Below, one piece after another: positions 24,998-33,353 of a stretch of 54,431 nucleotides of DNA. The stretch's first letter is position 1; each line of letters begins with the position of its first letter. Made by a program: the position numbers and the translations under genes. The notes beneath the pieces were generated by a model that did not search any database, was not told the DNA's origin, and saw nothing but the letters and a program-made list of their open reading frames with translations. Origin of the DNA: JBNKHG01 sp050290225. GTDB lineage: Bacteria; Pseudomonadota; Gammaproteobacteria; Pseudomonadales; Cellvibrionaceae. The stretch lies in the NCBI GenBank assembly GCA_050290225.1, contig JBNKHG010000046.1, positions 1 through 54,431 of the forward strand, in the 5' to 3' direction.

Positions 24998-26122
24998 CTA
25001 TAACAGATTGTGTCGCTCTAAACGCGAGCGCATTAAGGGTAGCTTGTGTTCCGGCATGCCCGCTGGTCGCTGTTTCCAGATGGGCAGCAGTCTGCGTTCG
25101 ATTTTAGTCACGTGATTTTGCGCAATGTCGGCGAGTTTGTGTTCAAGGAACGGATTCAAAAACCGATCGCGAACCGTTTGCGCATAGGCTGGTACATCTT
25201 CATTGAGTTCCATGGATTCGAGTATCGGAATCACTTCCGTTTGCAAAATATCTTCCAGCGCACCTCGTAAGCGGTCATCTTGCATAGCCTGATAGACAGT
25301 GCTTACATCGGTGTTGTACTCCTGCTGCCAAAGGTCCACCAGAAAGGTGTGCGATAGATTTAAAATCCCAAGTTTCAGCCACTCCAGGGGGGCTAACGAT
25401 TTAACAACCCGAATGGCCGGGTGCTGGCAGGGCAGTGTTAATCCGGGCTGGTCTTCAATGGCCCACAGGGCATAGGGTTCGGCCACTGCGCCAATGGGCT
25501 CAATGGCTTGCGAAACAATGCGGTCGACCAGGGAGTTAACCCAGACGCACTCTGTCGTCAGCCATTGTATGAATGTGCTGGGCAGCTGCCAGCTGCTGGC
25601 AAGATCCAGCACAATATTTTTCAGCACATCACCATTATTGGCGATTAACTCACAGGGCATGATCACAATGGCTTCACCGCCATACTCATAGCGGGCGAAC
25701 AGCAAAGACAACAGCTTGGCCGGAAAACTGCGCGGAGGGTGATCGCCCGGCCGGTCGCTATCCACGAGTTGATAGCCGGCGTCGGCAGTGTTGGACACAA
25801 CATGGGTGGCCCGTTGGCAGAACAGCTCAACAATGCGCGGCCAATCGGTATCTGCCTGAAAAGCAGACTCAATGCTGTTGATGTGTTCCTCTTGATTGAT
25901 GATCTCGCCTGAGGCCAAGCCCTGAACGCGTACCGGATAGGTTTGCGAAGCATTCATGGCCTCGACACGCCGCCGCCCAGACTCACTGTTTGACGTTTGT
26001 ACCACCGTCACAGGAGTGGATGAGTACCCGGATGCAATGGACTGCCCGACAAAATAGTCCACGTGTGCCTGCAAAAAGCGGCTGGTACCGAATTGCACAA
26101 TGACGGCGTTGTTGGACGACAT
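24998..26122 (-). CDS. UxaB-like tagaturonate/mannonate reductase (mannitol dehydrogenase family)
   Basis: A 374-residue enzyme from the ATG at 26120-26122; the frame extends 17 codons upstream, into the end of the ADH gene, without a better start. Features: IVQFGTSRFLQAHVDYFVGQS (Rossmann start of the UxaB group), VVSNTADAGYQL, the EAIVIMPCELIANNGDVLKNIV block and the catalytic motif KLGILNLSHTFLVDLW. The E. coli UxaB reduces D-tagaturonate to D-altronate with NADH. Next to an L-galactonate-dehydrogenase-like gene and an UxaA pair in the same locus, it would complete a route L-galactonate to tagaturonate to altronate to 2-keto-3-deoxygluconate. It is slightly shorter than UxaB (about 480), so exact activity is unsure. 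Confidence 0.75.
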   Translation of the reverse strand: MSSNNAVIVQFGTSRFLQAHVDYFVGQSIASGYSSTPVTVVQTSNSESGRRRVEAMNASQTYPVRVQGLASGEIINQEEHINSIESAFQADTDWPRIVELFCQRATHVVSNTADAGYQLVDSDRPGDHPPRSFPAKLLSLLFARYEYGGEAIVIMPCELIANNGDVLKNIVLDLASSWQLPSTFIQWLTTECVWVNSLVDRIVSQAIEPIGAVAEPYALWAIEDQPGLTLPCQHPAIRVVKSLAPLEWLKLGILNLSHTFLVDLWQQEYNTDVSTVYQAMQDDRLRGALEDILQTEVIPILESMELNEDVPAYAQTVRDRFLNPFLEHKLADIAQNHVTKIERRLLPIWKQRPAGMPEHKLPLMRSRLERHNLL

Positions 26123-26124
26123 TA

Positions 26125-27138
26125 CTAAAGTTCCACAACTGCTTTGATGACACCGCTGTTTGGTGCTGACCAAACAGGGAATAGGTCTATAAGTTGGGTA
26201 AAGTGGCCGCGATGTGTAATCATCGGCGACGCAGTGACGATACCTTTTTGAAGGCAGCTGACCACATGTTTGAAATCTTCTCGTGTAGCGTTGCGACTAC
26301 CAAGCAGTTTTAGTTCCCGCTTGTGAAATTCCGGATCTGAAAAGGATATGTCTGCATCGACGACACTTACGAAGACATAAGTGCCACCGTGGGCAACCCA
26401 CTGAAAGCCTGCCATCATCGCCTTCGGGTTTCCTGTCGCGTCGACTACGACTTGGGGGTAATCTCCGTCCGTCAAGAGTGTAAGGCGGGATTCAACATCT
26501 TCAAAGGCATTTATGGTTTCATCTACTCCCAAAGAAGTTTTACAGAACTGTAAACGCGTCGGGTTCATGTCTAAAGCGATAACGCGAGCGCCCTGCACTT
26601 TAGCGAACTGCATGATACCCATTCCTATTGGGCCGGCTCCTACGGTCAAAAGCGTGGCTCCTGCTTTTATGTTCGCAAGACGTACCGCATGCGCTCCAAT
26701 AGCCAGACATTCTACCAATGCGAGTTGGTCCAGTGTCAGGTTTTCGGCTACAACTACGTGGTCTTCTGGAACGGTAATGTATTCACACATTCCCCCGTTT
26801 ATATGCACACCAAGTACCTGCATGTTTGCGCAACAGTTCGGCTTCCCGTGACGGCAGGCGATGCAAGTTCCGCATTCTAAATAGGGAATTATATAGGCAG
26901 TGCTACCTGGCTCTATCGATACGCCATGGCCGACCGATTCAACAATTCCAGCCAGTTCGTGACCCAATATCCGGGGGTATTCGAAAAATGGCTGGTTTCC
27001 TGAAAACGCATGAATGTCGGTACCACATACCCCAATGCGTTTGATCTTGATTAGTACCTGACCTGATTTAAGTTCAGGAATTTTCGCGGTTCTCATTTCC
27101 AGTTGGCCAGGTTGCATGCAGACGATGGTCTTCATCAT
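26125..27138 (-). CDS. zinc alcohol dehydrogenase, L-galactonate 5-dehydrogenase-like
   Basis: A 337-residue medium-chain zinc dehydrogenase (two ATG codons in a row at 27138). It has the catalytic zinc site GVCGTDIHA and GHELAG, the structural zinc cysteines in CGTCIACRHGKPNCC and the NAD site VGAGPIGMGIMQFAK followed by ALDMNPTR. The family includes E. coli LgoD (YjjN), which oxidises L-galactonate to D-tagaturonate. The adjacent UxaB-like reductase uses exactly that product, which supports the assignment. Two bases separate the genes. The precise substrate is inferred from this pairing. Confidence 0.78.
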   Translation of the reverse strand: MMKTIVCMQPGQLEMRTAKIPELKSGQVLIKIKRIGVCGTDIHAFSGNQPFFEYPRILGHELAGIVESVGHGVSIEPGSTAYIIPYLECGTCIACRHGKPNCCANMQVLGVHINGGMCEYITVPEDHVVVAENLTLDQLALVECLAIGAHAVRLANIKAGATLLTVGAGPIGMGIMQFAKVQGARVIALDMNPTRLQFCKTSLGVDETINAFEDVESRLTLLTDGDYPQVVVDATGNPKAMMAGFQWVAHGGTYVFVSVVDADISFSDPEFHKRELKLLGSRNATREDFKHVVSCLQKGIVTASPMITHRGHFTQLIDLFPVWSAPNSGVIKAVVEL

Positions 27139-27199
27139 ATTCTTGTGGCTCTCTTAAATCGTTGAAAACGTCCGTTGTAACTAGACACTTGATTAAAAA

Positions 27200-28159
27200 T
27201 TAAATAAGTTCGTTTTGCTTAAGCCAAGTTGTTAGTGGTGCAAACCAATCAAATGAATGACGCATACCGAAGCCGTGACCTCCGTAGGGCAGGAGGAGCA
27301 ATTCAACCTGGACGTGGTGTTTAGCTAAGGCCTGACTGTATAAAATAGAGTTTTCTACCGGAACAGCTTGGTCATCGCTGGCATGGACAATGAAAGCCTT
27401 AGGTGTGGAAGCTGTAATTTGGGTTTCATTGGAAAACCACTCGATTTTTCTATCGTCTGGATCTGAACCGAGAAGGTTGCTCCGTGAACCATGGTGAGTT
27501 ACCCCATTCTTCATGCTGATTACCGGGTAAATTAAAATTTGAAAATCCGGTTTCAGGTTGGCGTTCCTGTACGCCTCCTGTACGGGGTAATTGAAGTGCG
27601 TTGCCGCTGTCGACGCCAAATGGCCTCCAGCAGAAAATCCCATTACACCAATTTTTTCAGGATCCAGGTTCCACTTTTCACTATTATTGCGAACAAACTG
27701 TATGGCTTGCTGTGCATCCTGAAGAGGACCGTAAGTTTTGTTTGTCATGGTATTATCGTTGGGCATTCTGTATTTTACGACAAAGGCAGTAATGCCCAAT
27801 GCGTTAAACCGCTCCGCAACATCATACCCCTCTTTAACAATTGACACGCCCACATAGCCGCCGCCCGGAAATATAATGACGGCTGTACCGTTAGCCACCT
27901 TGGGATCTGCCGGGTAAACACTGATGGTCGGTTGGTTTATGTTGTTTATGAACTGATCTTTCGCTTGCAGGTCACTGGTAAACTCCTGGTTTGGCAGGTG
28001 GATTTCACCATGGATGGATCCGTTGTATAGACTTACAACCTGAACTTTATGATTGTTCTGATCACCGCTATTAATAATTTGGCCATTGGAGTTCGTAGTC
28101 GCGCTGCAAGCAGTCAAGGAAAAAATGCAGGTTAGGCAAAGAGCTATTGAATATTTCAT
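27200..28159 (-). CDS. lipoprotein alpha/beta-hydrolase esterase
   Basis: A 319-residue enzyme with a lipobox (LTAC, Cys18), so it should be membrane-anchored in the periplasm or outer membrane. It shows the oxyanion loop IIFPGGGYVGVS, the nucleophile elbow MGFSAGGHLAS with Ser176, an aspartate in VHASDDQAVPV and the histidine in GGHGFGMRHSF. This is the BD-FAE/acetyl-xylan-esterase type of alpha/beta-hydrolase. It is the first gene of the operon that carries the sugar acid enzymes and is the gene directly behind the LacI-type operator at 28393. Removal of acyl groups from polysaccharide side chains is a reasonable role. Confidence 0.82.
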   Translation of the reverse strand: MKYSIALCLTCIFSLTACSATTNSNGQIINSGDQNNHKVQVVSLYNGSIHGEIHLPNQEFTSDLQAKDQFINNINQPTISVYPADPKVANGTAVIIFPGGGYVGVSIVKEGYDVAERFNALGITAFVVKYRMPNDNTMTNKTYGPLQDAQQAIQFVRNNSEKWNLDPEKIGVMGFSAGGHLASTAATHFNYPVQEAYRNANLKPDFQILIYPVISMKNGVTHHGSRSNLLGSDPDDRKIEWFSNETQITASTPKAFIVHASDDQAVPVENSILYSQALAKHHVQVELLLLPYGGHGFGMRHSFDWFAPLTTWLKQNELI

Positions 28160-28378
28160 CTATTCCCTTCGTCATGATTGAGCGGCATTTGATTGAAGGC
28201 TCGGTGGTTGGTTTGTTGGCATGGCATTGATATGTCTTTTAAGCAGAATGCTGGTTGATCGTTGCGGACAAGGTGCCTTCCACCCATGGTTCGTTAGAAG
28301 ATAAAAGGCAAGCTGTTGTTGTCTCGCAGGGTTCGCTACTCCCCCAGGATAGGGGTGGAGGCCAAGTAATGGGAAAAT
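28160..28378 (-). other. 5' leader of the esterase operon
   Basis: About 220 bases lie between the presumed promoter and the esterase start. I found no riboswitch-like fold or leader peptide that I could support; a 114-codon open frame here has no ribosome site and is not used. Confidence 0.4.
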
Positions 28379-28407
28379 AAAATACCACGAGATGTAAACG
28401 TTTACAA
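28379..28407 (-). promoter_or_regulatory. promoter with LacI-type operator for the esterase/galactonate operon
   Basis: On the minus strand, TTGTAA (28407-28402) and TATTTT (28384-28379) are separated by 17 bp. A perfect palindrome TGTAAACGTTTACA (28393-28406) covers the -35 box. It fits the LacI-family consensus TGnAAnCGnTTnCA and is identical to the sites at 42442 and 54261. Confidence 0.75.
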
Positions 28408-28492
28408 CCTTATTCCAAATAACCGATTCTTCCAAATATCTACCGGGAACGCACCATTCGATGTCTAGGATGCCAAACGCCTCATTAAAGGT

Positions 28493-28507
28493 TATAATAA
28501 TATTAGA
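28493..28507. promoter_or_regulatory. degenerate GntR-type operator
   Basis: TATAATAATATTAGA matches the strong operator TATAGTAATACTATA at 12 of 15 positions, and two of the differences are symmetric. It lies about 145 bp before the GntR regulator at 28651 and may allow weak autoregulation, but no good -35/-10 pair was found around it. Confidence 0.3.
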
Positions 28508-28650
28508 TGGCCTCAACGGCTTATCTCTTCATAGTTCACAGTTAAAATTGGATAAAAGCGTCGATTGATAACTTCGCAACAAGTTGTATTTAAGCGCTGC
28601 ATTCTGCCAATTCGGCGCCTTCTAAAATGGTTTGAAAAACGGAATTACAT

Positions 28651-29382
28651 ATGAGGGAAAGCAATCTGCGCAGTGTGCATGCCTGGGTGGCTTACACTCT
28701 GGGTACGCGCATTGTCAGTGGTGAATATGCCCCGGGGACCTATCTACCCAATGAGGCCATTATCGGAGCTGAGCTGGACGCATCCAGAACAGTGTTGCGC
28801 GAAGCATTCAAACTGCTCACAGCTAAAGGCCTTATCGAGTCTCGCCCGAAACTGGGCACCTGGGTGCGGTCAAAAGATTGCTGGAACATGTTTGATTCAG
28901 ACGTACTGCGCTGGTGTTTCGAGTCTACACCCTCTACGGAATTCTTACGTGCTCTGTTTGAAATGAGAGAGATTATAGAGCCCAATTCGGCCGCTCTGGC
29001 CGCTCAGCGTGCGACTGCGGAACAGATCGCCGAGATTGAGCAGGCCTATTTCGCCATGGAAAATGCTAAGCTGGGAACCGACGAGGTCATACAGACGGAT
29101 ATTAATTTCCACATGGCGATTCTCCGGGCTACCAATAACGAGTTTATGGTCTCCTTTGGTCAATCCATGAAGACTGCACTAATGGGATTGTTTCGAATAA
29201 GCAGTTCTGAAGAGTCGGAGTATGTGGATTCCCTGCCGGGACACAAGGCGGTTTTACTGGGAATCTCTAACCGCGACGCCGATCGCGCTCAATTTGAAAT
29301 GAAATCATTGTTGTCCAGTTCAGTTGGTAAGGCACTGGGAAGCTTGTGCGTCGTTGACTCCGATACCCGCACTACAGTGTAG
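28651..29382 (+). CDS. GntR (FadR/DgoR-type) regulator of the arabinose-type module
   Basis: A 243-residue GntR regulator. Residues 5-75 are the winged helix (LGTRIVSGEYAPGTYLPNE, SRTVLREAFKLLTAKGLIESRP and LGTWVRSKDCWN); residues 90-235 are the FCD effector domain with the metal pattern TDINFHMAILRATNN and LPGHKAVL. The segment VLRWCFESTPSTEFLRALFEMREIIEPNSAALAA is typical of regulators of aldonic acid pathways such as DgoR. It faces the AraD1 gene and the dehydratase operon, whose promoter carries the palindrome TATAGTAATACTATA; the same site recurs at 38108, before the xyloglucanase gene. Its effector may be an L-arabinonate-type acid. Confidence 0.85.
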   Translation: MRESNLRSVHAWVAYTLGTRIVSGEYAPGTYLPNEAIIGAELDASRTVLREAFKLLTAKGLIESRPKLGTWVRSKDCWNMFDSDVLRWCFESTPSTEFLRALFEMREIIEPNSAALAAQRATAEQIAEIEQAYFAMENAKLGTDEVIQTDINFHMAILRATNNEFMVSFGQSMKTALMGLFRISSSEESEYVDSLPGHKAVLLGISNRDADRAQFEMKSLLSSSVGKALGSLCVVDSDTRTTV

Positions 29383-29462
29383 CTGCTTAAGCACATATAT
29401 TCTTATTTTTCCGATGTGTTCAGATTCACGAGTTGGCTTGCAAACTTTGTTCGCTAGGCGTT

Positions 29463-29488
29463 AAAAAAGGGCGATCACTGGGATCGCC
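29463..29488 (-). terminator. rho-independent terminator of the AraD1 gene
   Basis: Read on the minus strand, a stem GGCGATC/GATCGCC with a five-base loop (29470-29488) is followed by six T (29468-29463). It lies 59 bases past the AraD1 stop and between two convergent genes, and may also protect the plus strand from read-through. Confidence 0.7.
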
Positions 29489-29546
29489 AACAAGAGGTCA
29501 ATGGGAGGCAGGGACTTACACTAAACGAACTATTTAGAGTAAAAAA

Positions 29547-30542
29547 TTATAGTAATTTAACAGCAGGAACCTTCCGTTGATCTACGCCCAGTCGGTTGCG
29601 CAGGGGGCGGCCAAAGTAATTCGCTTCAATTTCAAATCGATCACCAGGCTGAACTTTGATACCGTCTCCAAAGCTTAAGGTCGCGGTACCGAAAAAATGT
29701 ACGTGCACCTGGCCTGGGCGGCAAAACCCTGAGTATTTGAAATGATGTGCTTCCAGGTTTGCAATAGAGTGGGACATGTTGCGTTCGCCACTGAGAAAAC
29801 TTTTTTCCCAGAGAGTTTGACCGTTACGCAAAATTCGCGATAAACCTTCAATATGATCGGGTAGATCGCCCAGCAACAGCTCGGGGCCGATGGCGCAGGG
29901 ACGCAATTTGGAGTGCGCCAGGTAAAGATAGTTTTGCCGTTCGGTTACATGGTCAGACAGCTCGTTGCCCAGTGCAAAACCTATGCGCCGTGGTGTACCC
30001 TTCTGATCAACCACGTAGATGCCGGCAATCTCAGGTTCCTCTCCTGCATCCAGGGCGAAAGACGGGCTCAGCAGGTCCGCTTCAGGTGCGACAATGCTGT
30101 TGCCATCACCCTTGTAAAACCACTCAGGTTGCACACCTGGGGCGCCTGCGGTTGGCTTGCCGCCTTCAACGCCCAGGCGAAACATTTTCATGGTGTCGGT
30201 CAATTCTTGCTGCGGGTTCGCGCTGTTATGCGCGTGCATAGTGGCACGGGTATCGGCACTGCCTAGGTGGGTAAGGCCGGTACCGGTTACCAACAGGTGC
30301 GCGGGTTCAGGGTGGTCGATGGGCGACAGCAGGCGGCCCTGGTCCACGATGGCCTGATAGTCCAACTGTTCATCGGTTAGCAGGCTGCGCGTTATATCCT
30401 GCAGTGGTAGGCCCAACTCTACTGAACGATGTGCAAGCTGGAGGATGCTGGAAACTTCTGACAGGGGCTGAACGGCATCCCAACTGATCACCGCTGCGAC
30501 GGCCCGCCGGCCAACTTCGGTCTTAAATTGAATCAACCTCAT
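29547..30542 (-). CDS. AraD1/GguC-family FAH-fold protein (sugar acid catabolism)
   Basis: A 331-residue FAH-fold protein. Sequence blocks LLVTGTGLTHLGSADTRATMH, PEWFYKGDGNSIVAPEADLLSP, LDAGEEPEIAGIYVVD, GFALGNELSDHV and GPELLLGDLPDHIEG are those of the AraD1/GguC group, with a metal site of Glu and Asp in the EEPEIAG and NELSDH segments. AraD1 proteins are linked with the oxidative L-arabinose route, acting after arabinonate dehydratase on 2-keto-3-deoxy-L-arabinonate, but the exact reaction is not certain. It is divergent from the dehydratase gene across a 119-bp region that contains the GntR-type operator. Confidence 0.8.
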   Translation of the reverse strand: MRLIQFKTEVGRRAVAAVISWDAVQPLSEVSSILQLAHRSVELGLPLQDITRSLLTDEQLDYQAIVDQGRLLSPIDHPEPAHLLVTGTGLTHLGSADTRATMHAHNSANPQQELTDTMKMFRLGVEGGKPTAGAPGVQPEWFYKGDGNSIVAPEADLLSPSFALDAGEEPEIAGIYVVDQKGTPRRIGFALGNELSDHVTERQNYLYLAHSKLRPCAIGPELLLGDLPDHIEGLSRILRNGQTLWEKSFLSGERNMSHSIANLEAHHFKYSGFCRPGQVHVHFFGTATLSFGDGIKVQPGDRFEIEANYFGRPLRNRLGVDQRKVPAVKLL

Positions 30543-30599
30543 TACTTAAATCCTGTTGGCGCACCATAACCACCATATGATGAAATAGTGACGCCGTTC

Positions 30600-30629
30600 T
30601 TGTATGTAATTTCATATAGTAATACTATA
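30600..30629 (+). promoter_or_regulatory. promoter and GntR-type operator of the dehydratase operon
   Basis: TTGTAT (30600-30605), 17 bp, then TACTAT (30623-30628). The perfect odd palindrome TATAGTAATACTATA (30615-30629) covers the -10 box. The 13-bp core ATAGTAATACTAT is repeated at 38109-38121 in the same relation to a promoter. It likely binds the GntR regulator encoded at 28651 and may act on the divergent AraD1 gene as well. Confidence 0.75.
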
Positions 30630-30661
30630 ATAATTAAATTGCAAAATAGTAGGATTCCCTG

Positions 30662-32404
30662 ATGTCTAGAGACAATATCAAGAACAAGAAACCCTTGCGG
30701 TCGGAAGGTTGGTTCGGCACTCGGGACAAGAATGGTTTCATGTATCGAAGCTGGATGAAAAATCAGGGTATTCCCGACCATCATTTTGAAGGCAAGCCGG
30801 TAATCGGTATCTGCAATACCTGGTCCGAGCTGACCCCATGCAATGCCCACTTCCGCAAAATTTCCGATCATGTAAAGCGCGGTATATATGAGGCCGGCGG
30901 TGTGCCGGTGGAATTCCCAGTTTTTTCGAATGGGGAATCCAATCTGCGGCCTACTGCCATGTTAACTCGCAACCTGGCTGCTATGGATACGGAGGAAGCT
31001 ATCCGGGGAAACCCAATTGACGGAGTAGTGCTATTGGTGGGTTGTGACAAAACTACGCCGGCGCTGCTGATGGGCGCTGCCAGCTGTAACCTACCCACCA
31101 TCGTGGTTACAGGTGGACCCATGTTGAACGGCAAGCATCAGGGCAAGGATGTGGGTTCTGGAACCTTGGTGTGGCAGATGCACGAAGAGTACAAAGCGGG
31201 CAACGTTTCCCTGCACGAGTTCCTCAGTGCCGAGGGAGGCATGTCTCGGTCCGCAGGCACTTGTAACACGATGGGCACCGCCTCGACTATGGCATGTATG
31301 GCGGAGGCCCTGGGTACAAGCCTGCCGCACAACGCTGCAATTCCGGCAGTGGACTCGCGGCGCTACGCCCTGGCGACCATGTCCGGCATACGTATTGTGG
31401 ATATGGTGCGCGAGGACCTGGTGCTGTCCAAGGTGTTAACCAAGCAAGCATTCCACAACGCAATTCGCACTAACGCGGCTATCGGTGGATCCACCAACGC
31501 CGTAATTCACCTCAAGGCTATCGCTGGGCGTATTGGTGTCGACCTGAGCCTGGACGATTGGTCCGAAGGGCGTGATGTACCGACCCTGGTGAACCTGCAA
31601 CCATCGGGCAAATACCTGATGGAAGAGTTCTACTATGCCGGGGGCCTGCCGGCTGTACTGCGCCGATTGGGCGAGTTGGATAAGTTAGACAAAGATGCCT
31701 TAACGGTAAACGGTGAAACCCTTTGGCAGAACGTCTTGGACGCCCCCTGCTATAACGACGATGTGATTAGGCCAATAGACAACCCAATAGTGGCTAATGG
31801 CGGTATTTGCATTCTGCGGGGCAATTTGGCTCCACGCGGTGCGGTTTTGAAACCCTCCGCAGCCACGCCAGAGTTGATGCGTCACCGGGGCAAGGCCGTG
31901 GTGTTTGACAGCTTCGACCATTACAAGGAACGCATTGTCGACCCGGAACTGGACATCGACGAAACCTGCGTCATGGTGATGAAAAATTGCGGTCCAAAGG
32001 GCTATCCCGGTATGGCCGAAGTGGGCAATATGGGCTTGCCGCCGAAATTGTTGAAGCGTGGCATCAAAGATATGGTGCGCATCTCCGATGCTCGTATGAG
32101 CGGCACCGCTTTTGGTACTGTGGTACTGCATGTGACGCCAGAAGCTATGGAGTTGGGACCCCTGGCTGCGGTTCGTGATGGTGATATGATTCATCTGGAT
32201 GCTGTGCAGGGTGTACTGCACCTGGAAGTGTCCGATGAAGAGCTCGCAGAGCGCCTGGACAGCCTCAGGAAAAGTCAGACCATTGCCTCCAGCGGTGGTT
32301 ACCTGCAAATGTATCGCGAGCGGGTATTGCAGGCGGACGAGGGCTGCGATTTCGATTTTTTGGTGGGCTGCCGGGGCGCGGATGTGCCGAAGCATTCGCA
32401 CTAA
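30662..32404 (+). CDS. IlvD/Edd-family dehydratase, probably L-arabinonate dehydratase
   Basis: A 580-residue dehydratase (ATG 30662, AGGA upstream). Fe-S cluster cysteines are visible in GICNTWSELTPCN, VGCDKTTPA and AGTCNTMGTAS. Metal and substrate regions include GGSTNAVIHL, NPIVANGGICILRGNLAP and the C-terminal ISDARMSGTAFGTVVLHV. The opening PLRSEGWFGTRDKNGFMYRSWMKNQGIP is characteristic of the arabinonate/xylonate/galactonate dehydratase subgroup rather than of dihydroxy-acid dehydratase. It should dehydrate L-arabinonate (or a related aldonate) to the 2-keto-3-deoxy acid in the cytoplasm. It leads the operon with the SDR and the ABC importer. Confidence 0.87.
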   Translation: MSRDNIKNKKPLRSEGWFGTRDKNGFMYRSWMKNQGIPDHHFEGKPVIGICNTWSELTPCNAHFRKISDHVKRGIYEAGGVPVEFPVFSNGESNLRPTAMLTRNLAAMDTEEAIRGNPIDGVVLLVGCDKTTPALLMGAASCNLPTIVVTGGPMLNGKHQGKDVGSGTLVWQMHEEYKAGNVSLHEFLSAEGGMSRSAGTCNTMGTASTMACMAEALGTSLPHNAAIPAVDSRRYALATMSGIRIVDMVREDLVLSKVLTKQAFHNAIRTNAAIGGSTNAVIHLKAIAGRIGVDLSLDDWSEGRDVPTLVNLQPSGKYLMEEFYYAGGLPAVLRRLGELDKLDKDALTVNGETLWQNVLDAPCYNDDVIRPIDNPIVANGGICILRGNLAPRGAVLKPSAATPELMRHRGKAVVFDSFDHYKERIVDPELDIDETCVMVMKNCGPKGYPGMAEVGNMGLPPKLLKRGIKDMVRISDARMSGTAFGTVVLHVTPEAMELGPLAAVRDGDMIHLDAVQGVLHLEVSDEELAERLDSLRKSQTIASSGGYLQMYRERVLQADEGCDFDFLVGCRGADVPKHSH

Positions 32405-32448
32405 TAGCTGCTGATGCACTGACTCCACAACGGGAGAGCTAGCAAGTG

Positions 32449-33225
32449 ATGCATTTAACCAACCAGTACCCCAGTCTAAAAGACAAAACTGTGTTCATCT
32501 CCGGTGGCGGCTCCGGGATTGGCGCCTGTCTGGTGGAGGAATTTTATCACCAGGGAGCCAAGGTCGCCTTCGTGGATATCCAAAGAGAGTGTTCCGAGGA
32601 GCTGGTGGTGCGTCTGCACAAAGATTTCGGCACCGGGAACGGCGAGGTGCACTTCTTTCAATGCGACGTGACTGATATTGAGCAGTTACGGGAAACCATT
32701 GCCTTAGTGGGGCAGACGCTTGGACCTATTTCTGTGTTGGTCAACAATGCTGCCAACGACACGCGGCACGATTTTCGCCAAGTGACCCCAGCTCAATGGG
32801 ACCAATGTGCGGCGGTTAACTTGCGCCACCAGTTTTTTGCTGCCCAGGCTGTGTACCCGCACATGCAGCAACTGGGTGAAGGTTCCATTATCAACCTGGG
32901 GTCCATGAGTTGGCACGCCAGCCAGGGTGGCATGCCGGGTTACACCAGTGCCAAGGCTGCAATCGAGGGCCTGACCCGCGGCTTGGCCAGGGACATGGGG
33001 GCGGACAAGATTCGAGTCAATACCCTGGTGCCTGGTTGGGTCATGACGGAAAAGCAATTGCACCAGTGGGTAACTGATTCCACCCAGGAAGAAATCGAAC
33101 GCAGTCAATGTCTGAAAACTCGGCTGATGCCGGAGCACATTTGTGCAATGGCGCTGTTTCTGGCCTCTGACGACAGCCGCATGTGCACGGCGCAAAATTT
33201 CATTGTCGACGGCGGTTGGATTTAA
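32449..33225 (+). CDS. SDR aldose 1-dehydrogenase (arabinose/galactose/xylose type)
   Basis: A 258-residue SDR; the ATG at 32449 is preferred over the GTG at 32446. It has the cofactor motif SGGGSGIG, the specific VNNAANDTRHDF stretch (NNAAND.RH is a mark of sugar 1-dehydrogenases such as the galactose and xylose enzymes), catalytic serine in LGSMSWHA, and Tyr165-Lys169 (YTSAK). The C-terminus NFIVDGGWI is typical. It should oxidise the aldose at C1 to the lactone. In this operon L-arabinose is the likely sugar, with D-galactose as alternative. No lactonase for this product is seen in the module. Confidence 0.82.
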   Translation: MHLTNQYPSLKDKTVFISGGGSGIGACLVEEFYHQGAKVAFVDIQRECSEELVVRLHKDFGTGNGEVHFFQCDVTDIEQLRETIALVGQTLGPISVLVNNAANDTRHDFRQVTPAQWDQCAAVNLRHQFFAAQAVYPHMQQLGEGSIINLGSMSWHASQGGMPGYTSAKAAIEGLTRGLARDMGADKIRVNTLVPGWVMTEKQLHQWVTDSTQEEIERSQCLKTRLMPEHICAMALFLASDDSRMCTAQNFIVDGGWI

Positions 33226-33353
33226 ATTGCCAATCCGCTGCGCATTCGACGCCTGGAAAACGGAGTAACGAGGCGTGAGCTACAGAAACGGCGCCAGCGA
33301 TGTACGGCATAACATTGTGAATAAAAATGATATACCACCATCGGGAGATCCAC
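33226..33353 (+). other. intergenic gap before ytfQ
   Basis: A 128-bp gap with no hairpin terminator or operator. GGGAGA at about 33342-33347 is the ribosome site for ytfQ. Confidence 0.4.

Noticed and set aside
28172..28516. Minus-strand 114-codon open frame upstream of the esterase
   Set aside because: It covers the promoter and operator, has no ribosome site, and its sequence resembles no protein family.
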